Assembly: GCA_035635855.1 (NCBI GenBank)
Contig: DASQAF010000025.1
Location: 230,754 to 294,753 of the forward strand
Direction of reading: 5' to 3'
From: UBA11740 sp035635855
Lineage (GTDB): Bacteria > Acidobacteriota > Blastocatellia > Pyrinomonadales > Pyrinomonadaceae
DNA length: 64,000 nucleotides
Numbering within the stretch: the first letter of the stretch is position 1; each line of letters opens with the position of its first letter. Shown here one piece after another: positions 1-9,230 of this stretch. A program made the position numbers and the translations under genes. Below the pieces are notes generated by a model. That model did no database searches. It saw only the letters and a list, made by a program, of their open reading frames with translations, and had not been told where the DNA came from.

Positions 1-572
1 CCGTGCGCAAATTCGTGGATCAGCACCGTCACTAAGTCAACGCCGGTCGAGCCGTGATTATTGTCGAGTCCATAATACCAATGAAGGCTAGTCAAACAGT
101 TGCTGGTGCCGAGATTGAGATTGAATGTCGCATTTATCTCCGGACTGGCTCCATTGCGGTCGGTTCCGGATAACGCGTTGGCCAGCGCGTTGCCGTACCA
201 GGTGCCGGGAACTGAGCCGGAAAAGTCTCTGTAGATATTGCCCGCATTTCCGGCCGCGCCGAGTATCCCCGAACTTGCGGTACAAGTCATGGTCGACGAC
301 CACGTCGCATGAATGGTGATTGTCGGCGTGCTGGAAACCGTCGCGCCCCAGATGGTCGCAGCGGCCTGAAAGGCAATCAGACGTTGCTGTCCCAGAGTAG
401 TACCGCTGTTCCCACCGACCGGGGCTACCGAAGTCGGATCATTGAAGCCGACCCCGGGAGAGTCTCCATTCTCGATCACAATTGTGGCCTGCCCGAATGC
501 AGACGAAGAAACAATCAGCCCGACGATCGCAGCCAGCAGAAGAATGGGAACCCTGTTGAGAAGATACTTCAT
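1..572 (-). CDS. secreted zinc metalloprotease, 3' end cut off by window edge
   Basis: Reading frame open from an ATG at 572 to the window edge, 190 codons with no stop. The N-terminus is a clear signal peptide: basic MKYLLNR, a hydrophobic stretch (ILLLAAIVGLIV), then SSSAFGQA as a probable signal peptidase I site. Residues 186-190 read HEFAH, the HExxH zinc-binding and catalytic motif of gluzincin/metzincin peptidases, preceded by a hydrophobic strand (VDLVTVLI). The domain between is rich in Gly, Ser, Thr and Asn, as in exported proteins. The third zinc ligand and any protease-associated domain would lie outside the window. The start is 13 bases after the stop of the 174-residue gene upstream, so the two probably share a transcript. 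The protease class is well supported; family and substrate are not. Confidence 0.8.
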   Translation of the reverse strand, partial: MKYLLNRVPILLLAAIVGLIVSSSAFGQATIVIENGDSPGVGFNDPTSVAPVGGNSGTTLGQQRLIAFQAAATIWGATVSSTPTITIHATWSSTMTCTASSGILGAAGNAGNIYRDFSGSVPGTWYGNALANALSGTDRNGASPEINATFNLNLGTSNCLTSLHWYYGLDNNHGSTGVDLVTVLIHEFAH

Positions 573-585
573 TATTTGATTAGGA

Positions 586-1110
586 TTACTTGGTTCTTGT
601 TTTGCTGGGCGCATTTTCAATCAGTTTCGGATCGATTCCGAAAAACGCTCCCGCAGCTTTCGGATTATTAACGCAGGATTGAGAGACAGTGCCGTCCTTG
701 TTCACCCTCGCGACTGTTACATCCTGGAAGCGGCCCTCAAGATCCACCGACACTGATCCGTCTGGATGCTGTACCTGTACCAACCCTTCAGTGGATCGGT
801 TAAGCATGGGCTTGAGTCCCTCAGCCAATCTCGCGGCCTCTTGAGGAGTCAACGGCTGGATCTCGCCCGTTTGGCTGTCAACGTGAACATCCTGGCCGGC
901 CACCTTCATGGTGACGTAGTTTTTGTTAGGCTTAGTAGGCGCGATAGAGGTGGGCTGTGGGTTTTTCGATTCCTTCGCCCGGCCCGTTTGCCGCGACAGG
1001 ACAGTTACGGCGCTGATACCGAGAACCAGCGTGGCCACGATCGCAAAGACGTGCAAACGCCTAAATCTTCTTGCCACAGTGATTCTCTTTCTTGTTGCTT
1101 TTCTCACCAT
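586..1110 (-). CDS. membrane-anchored hypothetical protein, possible post-PEP-CTERM-1 type
   Basis: 174 residues. A basic N-terminus (about 10 Arg/Lys in the first 18 residues) is followed by one hydrophobic segment (about residues 20-38), then an exported soluble part. The ATG at 1110 has an excellent ribosome binding site (AGAGGAGGAC directly upstream). The C-terminal half contains VQVQHPDGSVSVDLEGRFQD, which resembles the short domain named post-PEP-CTERM-1 that I recall from Acidobacteriota; I cannot confirm this without a search. The gene directly precedes the secreted metalloprotease on the same strand, suggesting an accessory or surface role. No catalytic motif is visible. Confidence 0.7.
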   Translation of the reverse strand: MVRKATRKRITVARRFRRLHVFAIVATLVLGISAVTVLSRQTGRAKESKNPQPTSIAPTKPNKNYVTMKVAGQDVHVDSQTGEIQPLTPQEAARLAEGLKPMLNRSTEGLVQVQHPDGSVSVDLEGRFQDVTVARVNKDGTVSQSCVNNPKAAGAFFGIDPKLIENAPSKTRTK

Positions 1111-1384
1111 GTCCTCCTCTTTGGTTCTGTGATTCCTGAATGACGAGCGTCGAGTGAGGCGAGTCGAGGGCGTGACTTGTTACATTCAAAGCTCCTGAAC
1201 CCCTGAAAAAATGCTGAGTCTCTGTTGAGCCGGGTCAAGAGACTATTCAATATAACAATTATCGTTCGTTTACCGCAATAACCACATGTGTAATCTGGCG
1301 GGCCTGGGTCAACCGGCAACAGTATTAGTGGCGAAACCTTGCGGAACAGTTGCCCATCCTGATTCGCAACTATCCCGAAGGTCG

Positions 1385-1499
1385 GAGCGCGGACATCCTG
1401 TCCGCCTGAGCGCGAAGCGCTAACCGTATTTTGAGGTAATGCCTTTTATAATGAAGGGTGAGCGGGCTGTGCCCGCTGGCGGACAGGATGTCCGCGCTC
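1385..1499. repeat. perfect 22-bp inverted repeat, GCGGACATCC family
   Basis: Arms 1385-1406 and 1478-1499 are exact reverse complements over 22 bases. Each arm also contains its own small palindrome GCGGACA-TCC-TGTCCGC. The 71-base loop carries GAGCGCGAAGCGC and a second hairpin AGCGGGC-TGT-GCCCGCT. A diverged copy with the same loop motif lies at 50521-50613. It fills the upstream region of the ABC ATPase gene. A TATAAT at 1447-1452 in the loop has no matching -35 element. The rest of the 445-base gap (1111-1384) shows no gene or clear signal. Confidence 0.9.
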
Positions 1500-1555
1500 C
1501 GCAGAACTCAAATAAGGTTCGACATTCGCACAGGCAGTTCCCTATCATAAGCACC

Positions 1556-2851
1556 ATGGCCGTCGCACTCTGCGTTGAAGGGATTTCTAAGCAATACCGC
1601 ATCTACGAGCGACCTGTCGATCGTTTGAAAGAGACCCTGACCCGCGGACGTTGGAAAACGCACCGCGAATTCTGGGCCCTCCGGGACGTCAGTTTTGAGG
1701 TCGAGCAGGGCACAACATTCGGCATCATCGGTCCCAACGGGAGCGGAAAATCAACGCTGCTTCAGATTGTTGCGGGCACGCTCGAACCGACGCACGGCAG
1801 CGTTCGGCACACCGGCCGCATCGCCGCCCTGCTGGAACTTGGCGCGGGGTTCAGTCCGGAATTCACCGGCAGGGAAAACGTCTTCATGAGTTCCTCGCTG
1901 ATGGGGTTTTCGCGCGCCGAAACCGAAGGCATGCTGCCGGAAATCGAACGCTTCGCAGAGATCGGCGATTTCATTTATCAACCCGTTAAGACCTATTCGA
2001 GCGGCATGTATGTCCGTCTTGCTTTTGCGACGGCGATCAGTGCAATGCCGCGAATCTTGATTGTTGATGAAGCTCTGGCCGTCGGCGACGCCGTCTTTCA
2101 ACATCGATGCATGCGCCGGATCAGGGAGATGCAGGAAAGCGGGATGACCATTCTTTTTGTTTCACACGATCCAGGCGCGGTTCGCGCCCTGTGCTCGCGC
2201 GCGGTTTTGCTTCACGCCGGAGTCGTAGAAGCCATAGGCAAGCCCACAGATGTTCTCAACCGTTATCAGAAGTTGATCATGGCGCGCGAGGACACCTACG
2301 AAGCAGGCCAACCGGCAACCGAAGAAGGTATCGAGACTCTGGCCGAGGATGCCAGCGCCCCGGCGGCTTCTTACGTTTACCGTCATGGCGATCGAAGCGC
2401 TGAAATCCTCCGAGTCGAACTACTTAACGCGGCGCATCACCCGGCGGAACTGGTGGAGTCCGGGGAAGCCGTGTTATTACGGCTGCGGTTGCGCTTTAAC
2501 GCGGAAGCAGAAAGGCCAGTATGCGGTTTTCTCTTACGTAATCGTCACGGGATTCATCTTTACGGAACCAACACAGAGCTACAGCAAGCTGATTTTGGCC
2601 CGGTACGGCGGGGCGAGGTTTATGAAGTCACCTTCGCGTTTAATTGTTGGCTGGCGCCCGACAGTTATTCCGTGACGGCCGCGATACACAGTCACGATGG
2701 CGTCAGCTTTGATTGGCGTGACGGAGTGCTGTTCTTCCAGGTGATGAGCGCTACGGCAATGGAAGGCGTCGCAAACCTTAATGCCACCGCAATGACAAGA
2801 CGGATTGCGATGGGCACAACCGAATTGAAGCCGGAAAGCATAGGAGCATAG
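1556..2851 (+). CDS. wzt: Wzt-type polysaccharide/O-antigen ABC exporter ATPase
   Basis: 431 residues from ATG 1556. An in-frame ATG at 1439 would add 39 residues encoded by the upstream inverted repeat, so it is rejected. Walker A GPNGSGKST at residues 59-67, the signature variant YSSGM at 148-152 (typical of polysaccharide exporters rather than LSGGQ) and Walker B ILIVDEAL at 167-174 are intact. After about residue 285 comes a beta-rich domain like the Wzt carbohydrate-binding C-domain, which reads the terminal modification of the exported glycan. Such ATPases work with a Wzm permease, normally adjacent, but none lies in the window; the next gene encodes a different polytopic protein. The role is energising export of an O-antigen or similar glycan across the inner membrane. 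Confidence 0.88.
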   Translation: MAVALCVEGISKQYRIYERPVDRLKETLTRGRWKTHREFWALRDVSFEVEQGTTFGIIGPNGSGKSTLLQIVAGTLEPTHGSVRHTGRIAALLELGAGFSPEFTGRENVFMSSSLMGFSRAETEGMLPEIERFAEIGDFIYQPVKTYSSGMYVRLAFATAISAMPRILIVDEALAVGDAVFQHRCMRRIREMQESGMTILFVSHDPGAVRALCSRAVLLHAGVVEAIGKPTDVLNRYQKLIMAREDTYEAGQPATEEGIETLAEDASAPAASYVYRHGDRSAEILRVELLNAAHHPAELVESGEAVLLRLRLRFNAEAERPVCGFLLRNRHGIHLYGTNTELQQADFGPVRRGEVYEVTFAFNCWLAPDSYSVTAAIHSHDGVSFDWRDGVLFFQVMSATAMEGVANLNATAMTRRIAMGTTELKPESIGA

Positions 2852-3008
2852 CGTGCCCAATGCGGGTACAAAATTAAAGTGAAATCAAGCCCTCTTAAGA
2901 TCGAGGGGTTTACGGAACTGAGCGACTTTCTTTTGCGTCCTGGCGCGCCCTTTGAGAAGTCTTTCGCCTTGGCGCACAGCCCCGCAGCGGAATAAGGTAA
3001 CCAAAAGC

Positions 3009-4154
3009 ATGGAGCAGTTGTCGTCAGCTCAGGAGATCGCTACGGCGGGAAGCCAGAGAGTCAAGCCGGATGCGAGCATCCTTTTCAAACGTTATTTTCT
3101 GCTGGCGCTATTACTATGCACCTGGTTGCCGATCGCTTTTTTCATTCTTCTTGCTCCGCCGGAAGCGGCGACTGGGGGTCTCGCCGGTATCAAAACTGTC
3201 TTTCTCTTTCTGGGAACGGCGCATGTCCCGGCCACACTATTCTTTTATACCGACAAAGAGTTTTTCGGCATCATAAAGGGCCATAAGCTCAGATACGTTT
3301 ATCTTCCGATATTCCTGACCCTCACGACCGGCCTGCTGTTCGCGGTCCTCAGTAATGTTGCTCAAGCCTTCCTCCTGCTCGCTTACTGGTCCTGGCAGGC
3401 ATTTCATTACGGCCGCCAAAATATCGGTGTCTATGCCTTTGCCTCGATAGCGCAGACGGGAACAGCGCCGCACCGGGCAGAGAAAATGGCGATCGATTTT
3501 GGAACCATCCTCGGGATTCTGGGAACTTTTAAGATACTCGGGACGGCGGTAGCTCCGACTTACCTGTACAGTACTTTTGATCATCTCTACCTATTCGGGT
3601 CGGTTACTTTCGCCGCGGTTCTCATCTTCAGCCTGGCGGTTTACGCAAAATTTTACCGGGACACAACTGTCTTCAAAACGCTCTTCTTCTTCACCTCGGT
3701 GTTTTTCTTCTACCCGGTCTTCATTTCGACTAACATGAACATAGCGTTTCTCAGCTATGCCATGGCGCACGGGCTCCAATACCTCATCTTCATGACGGTA
3801 GTTTCGGCGAACGCTTCACGAGGCGATCAGCCGCGCTCAGTTCCGTACCGAAACATCTGGAAGCTGGCGATTTTTGTTCTCGTCGTGGGGTTTCTGTTTT
3901 GGCGCGTCGGCGATTTGAAGCAGCTGGAAGTGGTCAAAAGCAGTTGGCTGTATACGGCGGCGGCTGACTTTCTTTTTGGCGCAGTCTTAGGGGCCACAAT
4001 GTCGCACTTTGTCGTTGATGCCAGCGCGTGGAAGTTAAGCATGGCGCCCCAACGCGCCTATATCTCCCGGCGCTTCGATTTTCTCTTTGCTAAAACCAGG
4101 CCGCAGATTAAGTCTCCCGAAGGCGGGAAAGAGATTCCGACTGTTGGCCAATAA
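3009..4154 (+). CDS. polytopic membrane protein with conserved-looking histidines, unknown function
   Basis: 381 residues from ATG 3009, chosen over the upstream ATG 2952 because a purine-rich AAGG precedes it and the extra 19 residues look non-coding. About nine to ten hydrophobic segments cover residues 35-345. Polar residues recur in or beside the membrane segments: WQAFHYGRQN, MAHGLQY and MSHFVVDASAW. That spacing of histidines recalls membrane metalloenzymes such as the Brp/Blh carotenoid dioxygenases or desaturase-like proteins, but no exact family motif is met. It follows the Wzt-like ATPase by 157 bases. It does not resemble an ABC-2 permease. Function unknown; an integral-membrane enzyme acting on a lipid or isoprenoid is a guess. 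Confidence 0.75.
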   Translation: MEQLSSAQEIATAGSQRVKPDASILFKRYFLLALLLCTWLPIAFFILLAPPEAATGGLAGIKTVFLFLGTAHVPATLFFYTDKEFFGIIKGHKLRYVYLPIFLTLTTGLLFAVLSNVAQAFLLLAYWSWQAFHYGRQNIGVYAFASIAQTGTAPHRAEKMAIDFGTILGILGTFKILGTAVAPTYLYSTFDHLYLFGSVTFAAVLIFSLAVYAKFYRDTTVFKTLFFFTSVFFFYPVFISTNMNIAFLSYAMAHGLQYLIFMTVVSANASRGDQPRSVPYRNIWKLAIFVLVVGFLFWRVGDLKQLEVVKSSWLYTAAADFLFGAVLGATMSHFVVDASAWKLSMAPQRAYISRRFDFLFAKTRPQIKSPEGGKEIPTVGQ

Positions 4155-4162
4155 GTCGCCGC

Positions 4163-4204
4163 AAAAAAGTTTGAGGCCGGCCATCTATCGATGACCAGCC
4201 TCAA
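4163..4204 (-). terminator. Rho-independent terminator of the DUF4214 gene
   Basis: On the minus strand a hairpin with TTGAGGC/GCCTCAA outer stem (4171-4204, loop near 4187) is followed by a T-rich tract ending in TTTTTT (complement of 4163-4168). It lies 25 bases after the stop of the DUF4214 gene, between two convergent genes. Confidence 0.75.
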
Positions 4205-4228
4205 GTATCTTCGCGACAAATTCCAAAC

Positions 4229-5230
4229 TCAGAACCGATTGATGTATTCGGGCGACTCGATGAAACCACGAACTATCGTGTTCTCTAAGAAGTCCTTGTT
4301 GGCAACATTCTGGAAGCGCTGGTTATGGAAAATGAATCCACAACTAGACGGTGTGCCGTCAGACCAGTTGGCCGAGTTATGACAGTCTTCAGGTTTGCGC
4401 CGCAGATAACCAAGGTACTCCATTGTGACAAAGGCGGGATTGTAGAATTTCGCGTCCACCTCGGGACTCTCCGCAAACTCTCGCAGAACGCGCGCGCGCG
4501 TCTTGGTCCCGGCATTGAGTTCCGCAACCCAGTTCTGATTCGACGGTGTTACACCTGAAACGTCGATGAGCTTTTGTACGAACGCGGAATTACTCAAACC
4601 TCCGTAAATACTTTGGATTTGAGGCCTCAGCATCCAGGCGTCGGCCAGGGCTGCCTTTTTCTGATCGGTGAGCGCGGGATCATCATTTGGAGTTGAGATG
4701 CTCGACAGGTCCGCGAAAAACTCGTCGTAGCCTGGACGGTCGTTCAGGGTCGGATCGTTCTTGAGCGGGAGCTCCGCCGGGGTTACCGGTCTCTGTCCAA
4801 TTGAGACCATGTAGAGATACATGACGTAGGAGCCCTTGCGCTGAAACTCGGGCGAGCGGAAGAAATTGGCCGACAGGGCGCCGCGCGTGTATTTAATGCA
4901 CTCGATATCGCTGGGGTTACATCCATTCAAGATGTCGACATAGAACTTCAACGGATCGTCTGCCGTCCCGTAGATCCCATCCGGGCCGGCTTCCGGGAAA
5001 CGCTTCAACAAATCTATGTAATTCTGTTGAATAAAGAAATCGTAGTCGGCGATCGTGATGGGTGTATTGGTTCCGGGACGCAGTCGCACTGGCTTTACCT
5101 TAACGTTCCCGTAAAAAAGCTCGGAGGGTAGTCCGGGCGTTTCGGTCACAATTTTTAGCGTAGGCGCCTGGCCTAAAGCACCGACGGCAATGAGGCCGAT
5201 CATGAAAAGAGTGGCTACTAGCTTCTTCAT
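4229..5230 (-). CDS. secreted DUF4214 domain protein
   Basis: 333 residues from ATG 5230; a longer frame starting at 5302 is rejected because residues 1-21 from 5230 form a good signal peptide (MKKLVATLFMIGLIAVGALG, then Q) with GGAG upstream. Two DUF4214-like units are visible. The first has FIQQNYIDLLKRFPEAG, the conserved NGC...C pair and SANFFRSPEFQ. The second has TMEYLGYLRRKPED and closes with FIESPEYINRF at the extreme C-terminus. DUF4214 domains occur in exported, often surface-layer or polysaccharide-related proteins, and the gene lies between a glycan exporter ATPase and a glycosyltransferase. No enzyme motif is seen. Confidence 0.85.
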   Translation of the reverse strand: MKKLVATLFMIGLIAVGALGQAPTLKIVTETPGLPSELFYGNVKVKPVRLRPGTNTPITIADYDFFIQQNYIDLLKRFPEAGPDGIYGTADDPLKFYVDILNGCNPSDIECIKYTRGALSANFFRSPEFQRKGSYVMYLYMVSIGQRPVTPAELPLKNDPTLNDRPGYDEFFADLSSISTPNDDPALTDQKKAALADAWMLRPQIQSIYGGLSNSAFVQKLIDVSGVTPSNQNWVAELNAGTKTRARVLREFAESPEVDAKFYNPAFVTMEYLGYLRRKPEDCHNSANWSDGTPSSCGFIFHNQRFQNVANKDFLENTIVRGFIESPEYINRF

Positions 5231-5440
5231 AACTCTCAACTCCGTATCTTGATAATTATCCTGGTTCGGTAAGGCCCTGGGACAAGTCAAAGCGTTCCGC
5301 ACGCGCGAGGTAAAACATACCTTTCCGCCCCTAATCTTGTCAATGCGTTGCCGGAAATAATCGAAATCGAAGGCGGCAATCTTCGATGATGGATTGCCGA
5401 GCCTGGATGCTTTTATAGACGCGCCAAAAGGCCAATTGTC

Positions 5441-6592
5441 TTACTTTTTTTCCCGGTCGTACCTTTCGCAGGCTTCCCGATAAACCCCGAGCATTGACTG
5501 TGCCGTGCGGTCCCAGGAGAACTGCCGAGCACGTTTCAGCCCGTTTGAAGATAAACGCTGACGCTCCTTTTCGTCCCTGAGCAACGTCATTATGCTTTGA
5601 GCCAGGTCATCAACGCTGGCAGGCGCGACCAGGCACGCGGCTCCTTCTGCCACTTCCATAATGCTCGGAATTGAAGTGGTAATCACGGGCGCTCCGCAGG
5701 CCATGGCTTCCAACGGCGGCAGGCCGAAGCCTTCATATATTGAAGGATAAATAAATATACGGCACGAGGAATAGAGAGCGCAGAGGTCGTCGTCCGAAAG
5801 ATAACCAGTAAGGTTAACGCGTTCCTCAATTTCTAACTCTCGGAGGCGAGTAAACAATTCGTCGGTCAGCCATCCTTTCTTTCCGACAATTACTAATTGC
5901 GGGCATGACTCCGTGGCGCGTAGCAATTCCCGGTAGGCGCTCAACAGGATGAGCAGATTTTTACGCGGCTCGATCGTCCCTACAAAGAGCAGAAACTCAT
6001 CCTCCACGCCGAGCCGTTTTCTGGTCTCGACTGTCCGCTCTGCCGGCAATGGCCGAAAAATCGAGCGCGCCGCCGCCGGAATGGGAACTACCTTTTCGCG
6101 CGCTACGTGCAGATGCTCGACAACCTCCTGCCGTACGCTTTCGCTATGTGTAACGATTTGCGTCGCGATCCGTGCCATCAAGGGGAGTCGACGGCGCGAG
6201 CGCCGCACGTGCCGTGCTTCATGAGTTTCAGGATAAAGGTACGCAGACAGATCGTGGACAGTGAGAATTGTAGGACAACGCTTCCATAGAGGAATGTCAA
6301 AATTCGTGCCGTGGAAGAGAGTCAGCGATCTCCTTTTGAGATAACGCGGCAGTCCTATGGCCCACCAGTTTCGCTCAAGCAGATTAACCTCGACCTGCAT
6401 AAATCGCAGATTCGGTGGTAATTTCTCCTGGCCATGCTCGCTCTGGTTCAGATGCGAAAAGGAAAAGGGAGAAATAATCTCCAGTTGATCTGTCGGTGAA
6501 GCAAGGGCAAGACTTTTCGCCAGCTCAAAAGTATAGTGACCAACACCTGTTTTGATATCCCTGAGCGGAATACCATCAATTCCTATAAGCAT
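5441..6592 (-). CDS. GT4-family glycosyltransferase
   Basis: 383 residues, GT-B fold. The N-domain opens MLIGIDGIPLRDIKTGVGHY, the glycine-containing acceptor loop of family 4 enzymes. The C-domain has FVGTIEPRKN and the hallmark PSIYEGFGLPPLEAMACGAPV, whose two glutamates (E-x7-E) bind the nucleotide-sugar donor. Enzymes of this subgroup are typically mannosyl- or related hexosyltransferases with a retaining mechanism. Its neighbours (Wzt, lptD, lpxB) point to LPS or exopolysaccharide assembly at the inner membrane. Donor and acceptor cannot be assigned. It lies 104 bases downstream of lptD on the same strand. Confidence 0.92.
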   Translation of the reverse strand: MLIGIDGIPLRDIKTGVGHYTFELAKSLALASPTDQLEIISPFSFSHLNQSEHGQEKLPPNLRFMQVEVNLLERNWWAIGLPRYLKRRSLTLFHGTNFDIPLWKRCPTILTVHDLSAYLYPETHEARHVRRSRRRLPLMARIATQIVTHSESVRQEVVEHLHVAREKVVPIPAAARSIFRPLPAERTVETRKRLGVEDEFLLFVGTIEPRKNLLILLSAYRELLRATESCPQLVIVGKKGWLTDELFTRLRELEIEERVNLTGYLSDDDLCALYSSCRIFIYPSIYEGFGLPPLEAMACGAPVITTSIPSIMEVAEGAACLVAPASVDDLAQSIMTLLRDEKERQRLSSNGLKRARQFSWDRTAQSMLGVYREACERYDREKK

Positions 6593-6695
6593 ACGGATCG
6601 AGTGTCACAAGTGGGCGGGCGAGTAAACTTCACTGCCGCCGCTTAGTTGAAGAATGCATCGCAAGCCGTATCCGCGAGTCAGCAGGCGGCGAGAT

Positions 6696-9230
6696 CTATG
6701 GGAAGCGCTGCCCAATCTTTTCCGTCCCAAACGTCCCGATGCCGTTTAAGCGAAAGGCGAACACCACACGGTTTTCGTTGCGCAGGCCGACATTGAAGGT
6801 GAAGTCCTGGGCGGTGATTGAGCAACATTTCCAGGTGTAGCCAATGGTCGCCGTCGAACTAATGAGTGAACGATTACTGCCCGCGAACGGATGCTTCTGA
6901 AAATCGAAAAAGAGCGAGACGCCACCGAACAATCCCTTCTCGCGATTGCCGATAAAAACTGAAGGGCTCCATTGCGAACCGCGCAACGTGCCCGGTTCTT
7001 TCCCGTTCGCGGCGGCAAACTGGCGCAGCGACGGCACCAGCTCGACCGCCCTTGTGTAATAAAAAGTCGAGAACGCCTGCATCAGCGCGCGATTCAAGCC
7101 AAACGTGGCCGACATCGCGCGTAGTGTACCGCCGCCCCGCGTGTCGATGTCGCTGCGAAAGTCGGCGAGCAAATGCTCGCTGGGCCGATAGCGCACATCG
7201 ACGTTGAGAGGAGAAAACTTGCGTGGCACCCCACCATAAGTAAACCCGGAAAAAGTATCGAGCGGATAAAACTGATTGCGCCGGCCGGGCTGAAGCGCAC
7301 CGCCAAAGAAAGGGTCGAAGAAATACTTGCCGCGAATCGTAACGGTCAGCGCTTCGTACGGCTGGGCCGGCAATGGTTTTTTTCCTCTGGCTACGCGCTG
7401 CGCCTTCCGGCCGACTGTCTCGGTAGATCGACGCGTATAGAACCGATTCGAGATTCCGTATTCGATCTCGTTCGTGTCGGCAATCGCGTCGACGTAATCG
7501 AAACGCAGGATGTCGTTAAAGTTATCGATGCCTGCAATGCGCCGATAGATCACATAAGGCTCAATGACGTGTCGAAACCAGATTGAGCCGTCGCTGCGGC
7601 GAAAGTTTCGCGCCAAGGCGGGTGGGCGCACGTCGAGCTCAAATTCGCCATAGCCGCGGACCACGTCGCGGGGAGAGACCAAACGCGTCGTGGGGTCGAT
7701 CGAATTTGAATAGTAAGTCGCGCGCGCGCCGGCCGTCGCGGTCACTGTCCAGCCGGCCAGGTTGAGCGGGATCGAAACGTTGGGATGAAAATCGAAACGC
7801 TGGACTATCGAAGGCGTGATGATCGGATCGCGGCCGGTCTCGGCGCGAAAAATCGCCAGGTCAGCCGCTGTCTCTTTACGGCTGACGCCTTCCAGACCGC
7901 TTTCAAACGAAAAGTAGATCGGAACCGTCTTGAACCAGCGCAAAGGCGACGGCCGCCGGTCGAGGGTGACGCTGGGCAACTCGCGTATGCGAATCTGGGA
8001 ATTCTGCAAAGATGTCGCTTGCGTGTTCAGCCGGAAATTGAAACTGTAGGCGTGATAGTTCTTGTTGATGAAAACCTGCGAGCGTTCTTCCGGCGAAATC
8101 GCCTGTTGGATTGAGTCTGAGAAAATCTGGCGAAACGCCAGGCTGGAGGTTATGTTCACATCGGCAGCCGCCAGAAATCCGTTCGGAAAATAGTGCACCG
8201 CGTCGATGTAAAAGCTCGAGCCTCCCTGGTCGGGATGTTGCGCGTCGGCTTTCGCCCCAAGGATGCGATCCTTGACGATGTAAAAGCCCATGTTAAAGAA
8301 CGAGCGCGAGTTGGCGCGCGTGCGCAGATCGCCGCCGACACCGAAGCCCCGTTTCGAAAACAAATCGCCGCGCAAGGTAAAGTCAGCCGACCGGCCGAGT
8401 GTTAAATAGTAGGCTTCAGAAATCCGAAAACCTTTCGCGCCTGAGGCACTGAAGGTCGGCGTCAGAAAGCCGGATTGGCGGTCGTTATGTTTAAGCGACA
8501 ACGACGCATAAGGTAGATAGAGGATCGGCACTTTCTTGACGCGGAACGTGGGCGAGGAAAGTTTCACGCGATCGCCGGTTTTGATCCTGGCTCGTTTGGC
8601 GTGAAAACTCCATTTGGGCACCTCTTCATCGCAAGCGGTGATCTCGCCATTGATAACGACGATTGTATCCAGGCTAATCTTCTCAATCCGATCAGCGATG
8701 AAATACATTCGCGTGCCGTCCTGCGTCTGATTTGTGTAGCCGGTCGAGTTTAAGAAAAAGCCGGTCTTGGTCCTGTAATTCCATTCGGCGCGGCTGCCGG
8801 TGATGCGTTGCTGGTCGCCCTGATCAAAAACAACGTTGCCTTCAGCGACGACTTTATTGGTGGCTTCGTAAACGGTGATTTTGTCTGCTTGCAGACGGTA
8901 AGTGCCGATGCGCGCATCGACGTTGCCCTCGTCAACTTCGACCAGGGCGCCTTTTGTGCCGGAAACGGTTTTGGTGTTGGCTTCAATGCGCAACTCGTCG
9001 CCAGGCTGAATTCCCGGAGGCTTGCCCGGCGAAGGTGGTCGCACGGGTTGATCCTGCGTCAGCGGGTTTACATTAGGGGTGTCAGTGATCGGATTTTCGA
9101 CTTTGCGATCGACGGGATTCGTTTGCTGCGCGCGCGTGGCGGCGGCGCATACGCAGGTGAGGGCGACGCACGCCAGTAGCGGCAGAATGCGCCTCGCCCG
9201 CAACTTGATTGTCGAAGCAGTGCAGCGCAC
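6696..9230 (-). CDS. lptD: LPS-assembly outer membrane protein LptD
   Basis: 844 residues. The start is a GTG at 9230 with GGAGG about 15 bases upstream. A hydrophobic signal segment (ILPLLACVALTCVCAAATRAQ) is followed by a Pro-rich linker. Then comes an OstA/LptA-like beta-jellyroll (about residues 80-230: LRIEANTKTVSG, ADKITVYEATNKVVAEGNVVF) that receives LPS from the periplasmic bridge. The rest is the large LptD barrel, with the PILYLPYASLSL segment usual at the domain border. LptD with the lipoprotein LptE inserts LPS into the outer leaflet. The gene is divergent from lpxB, the lipid A disaccharide synthase gene, which fits LPS biogenesis. Length is close to the 780-880 usual for the family. 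Confidence 0.93.
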   Translation of the reverse strand: MRCTASTIKLRARRILPLLACVALTCVCAAATRAQQTNPVDRKVENPITDTPNVNPLTQDQPVRPPSPGKPPGIQPGDELRIEANTKTVSGTKGALVEVDEGNVDARIGTYRLQADKITVYEATNKVVAEGNVVFDQGDQQRITGSRAEWNYRTKTGFFLNSTGYTNQTQDGTRMYFIADRIEKISLDTIVVINGEITACDEEVPKWSFHAKRARIKTGDRVKLSSPTFRVKKVPILYLPYASLSLKHNDRQSGFLTPTFSASGAKGFRISEAYYLTLGRSADFTLRGDLFSKRGFGVGGDLRTRANSRSFFNMGFYIVKDRILGAKADAQHPDQGGSSFYIDAVHYFPNGFLAAADVNITSSLAFRQIFSDSIQQAISPEERSQVFINKNYHAYSFNFRLNTQATSLQNSQIRIRELPSVTLDRRPSPLRWFKTVPIYFSFESGLEGVSRKETAADLAIFRAETGRDPIITPSIVQRFDFHPNVSIPLNLAGWTVTATAGARATYYSNSIDPTTRLVSPRDVVRGYGEFELDVRPPALARNFRRSDGSIWFRHVIEPYVIYRRIAGIDNFNDILRFDYVDAIADTNEIEYGISNRFYTRRSTETVGRKAQRVARGKKPLPAQPYEALTVTIRGKYFFDPFFGGALQPGRRNQFYPLDTFSGFTYGGVPRKFSPLNVDVRYRPSEHLLADFRSDIDTRGGGTLRAMSATFGLNRALMQAFSTFYYTRAVELVPSLRQFAAANGKEPGTLRGSQWSPSVFIGNREKGLFGGVSLFFDFQKHPFAGSNRSLISSTATIGYTWKCCSITAQDFTFNVGLRNENRVVFAFRLNGIGTFGTEKIGQRFP

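Noticed and set aside
1447..1452. TATAAT before the ABC ATPase
   Set aside because: No -35 element at the right distance, and it lies in the loop of an inverted repeat.
2889..2910. Short CCCTC/GAGGG stem followed by TTT
   Set aside because: Only five base pairs and no real T-run; not convincing as a terminator.
2879..2995. 38-codon GTG frame between the ABC ATPase and the membrane protein
   Set aside because: Too short, no ribosome binding site and no similarity I can recognise.
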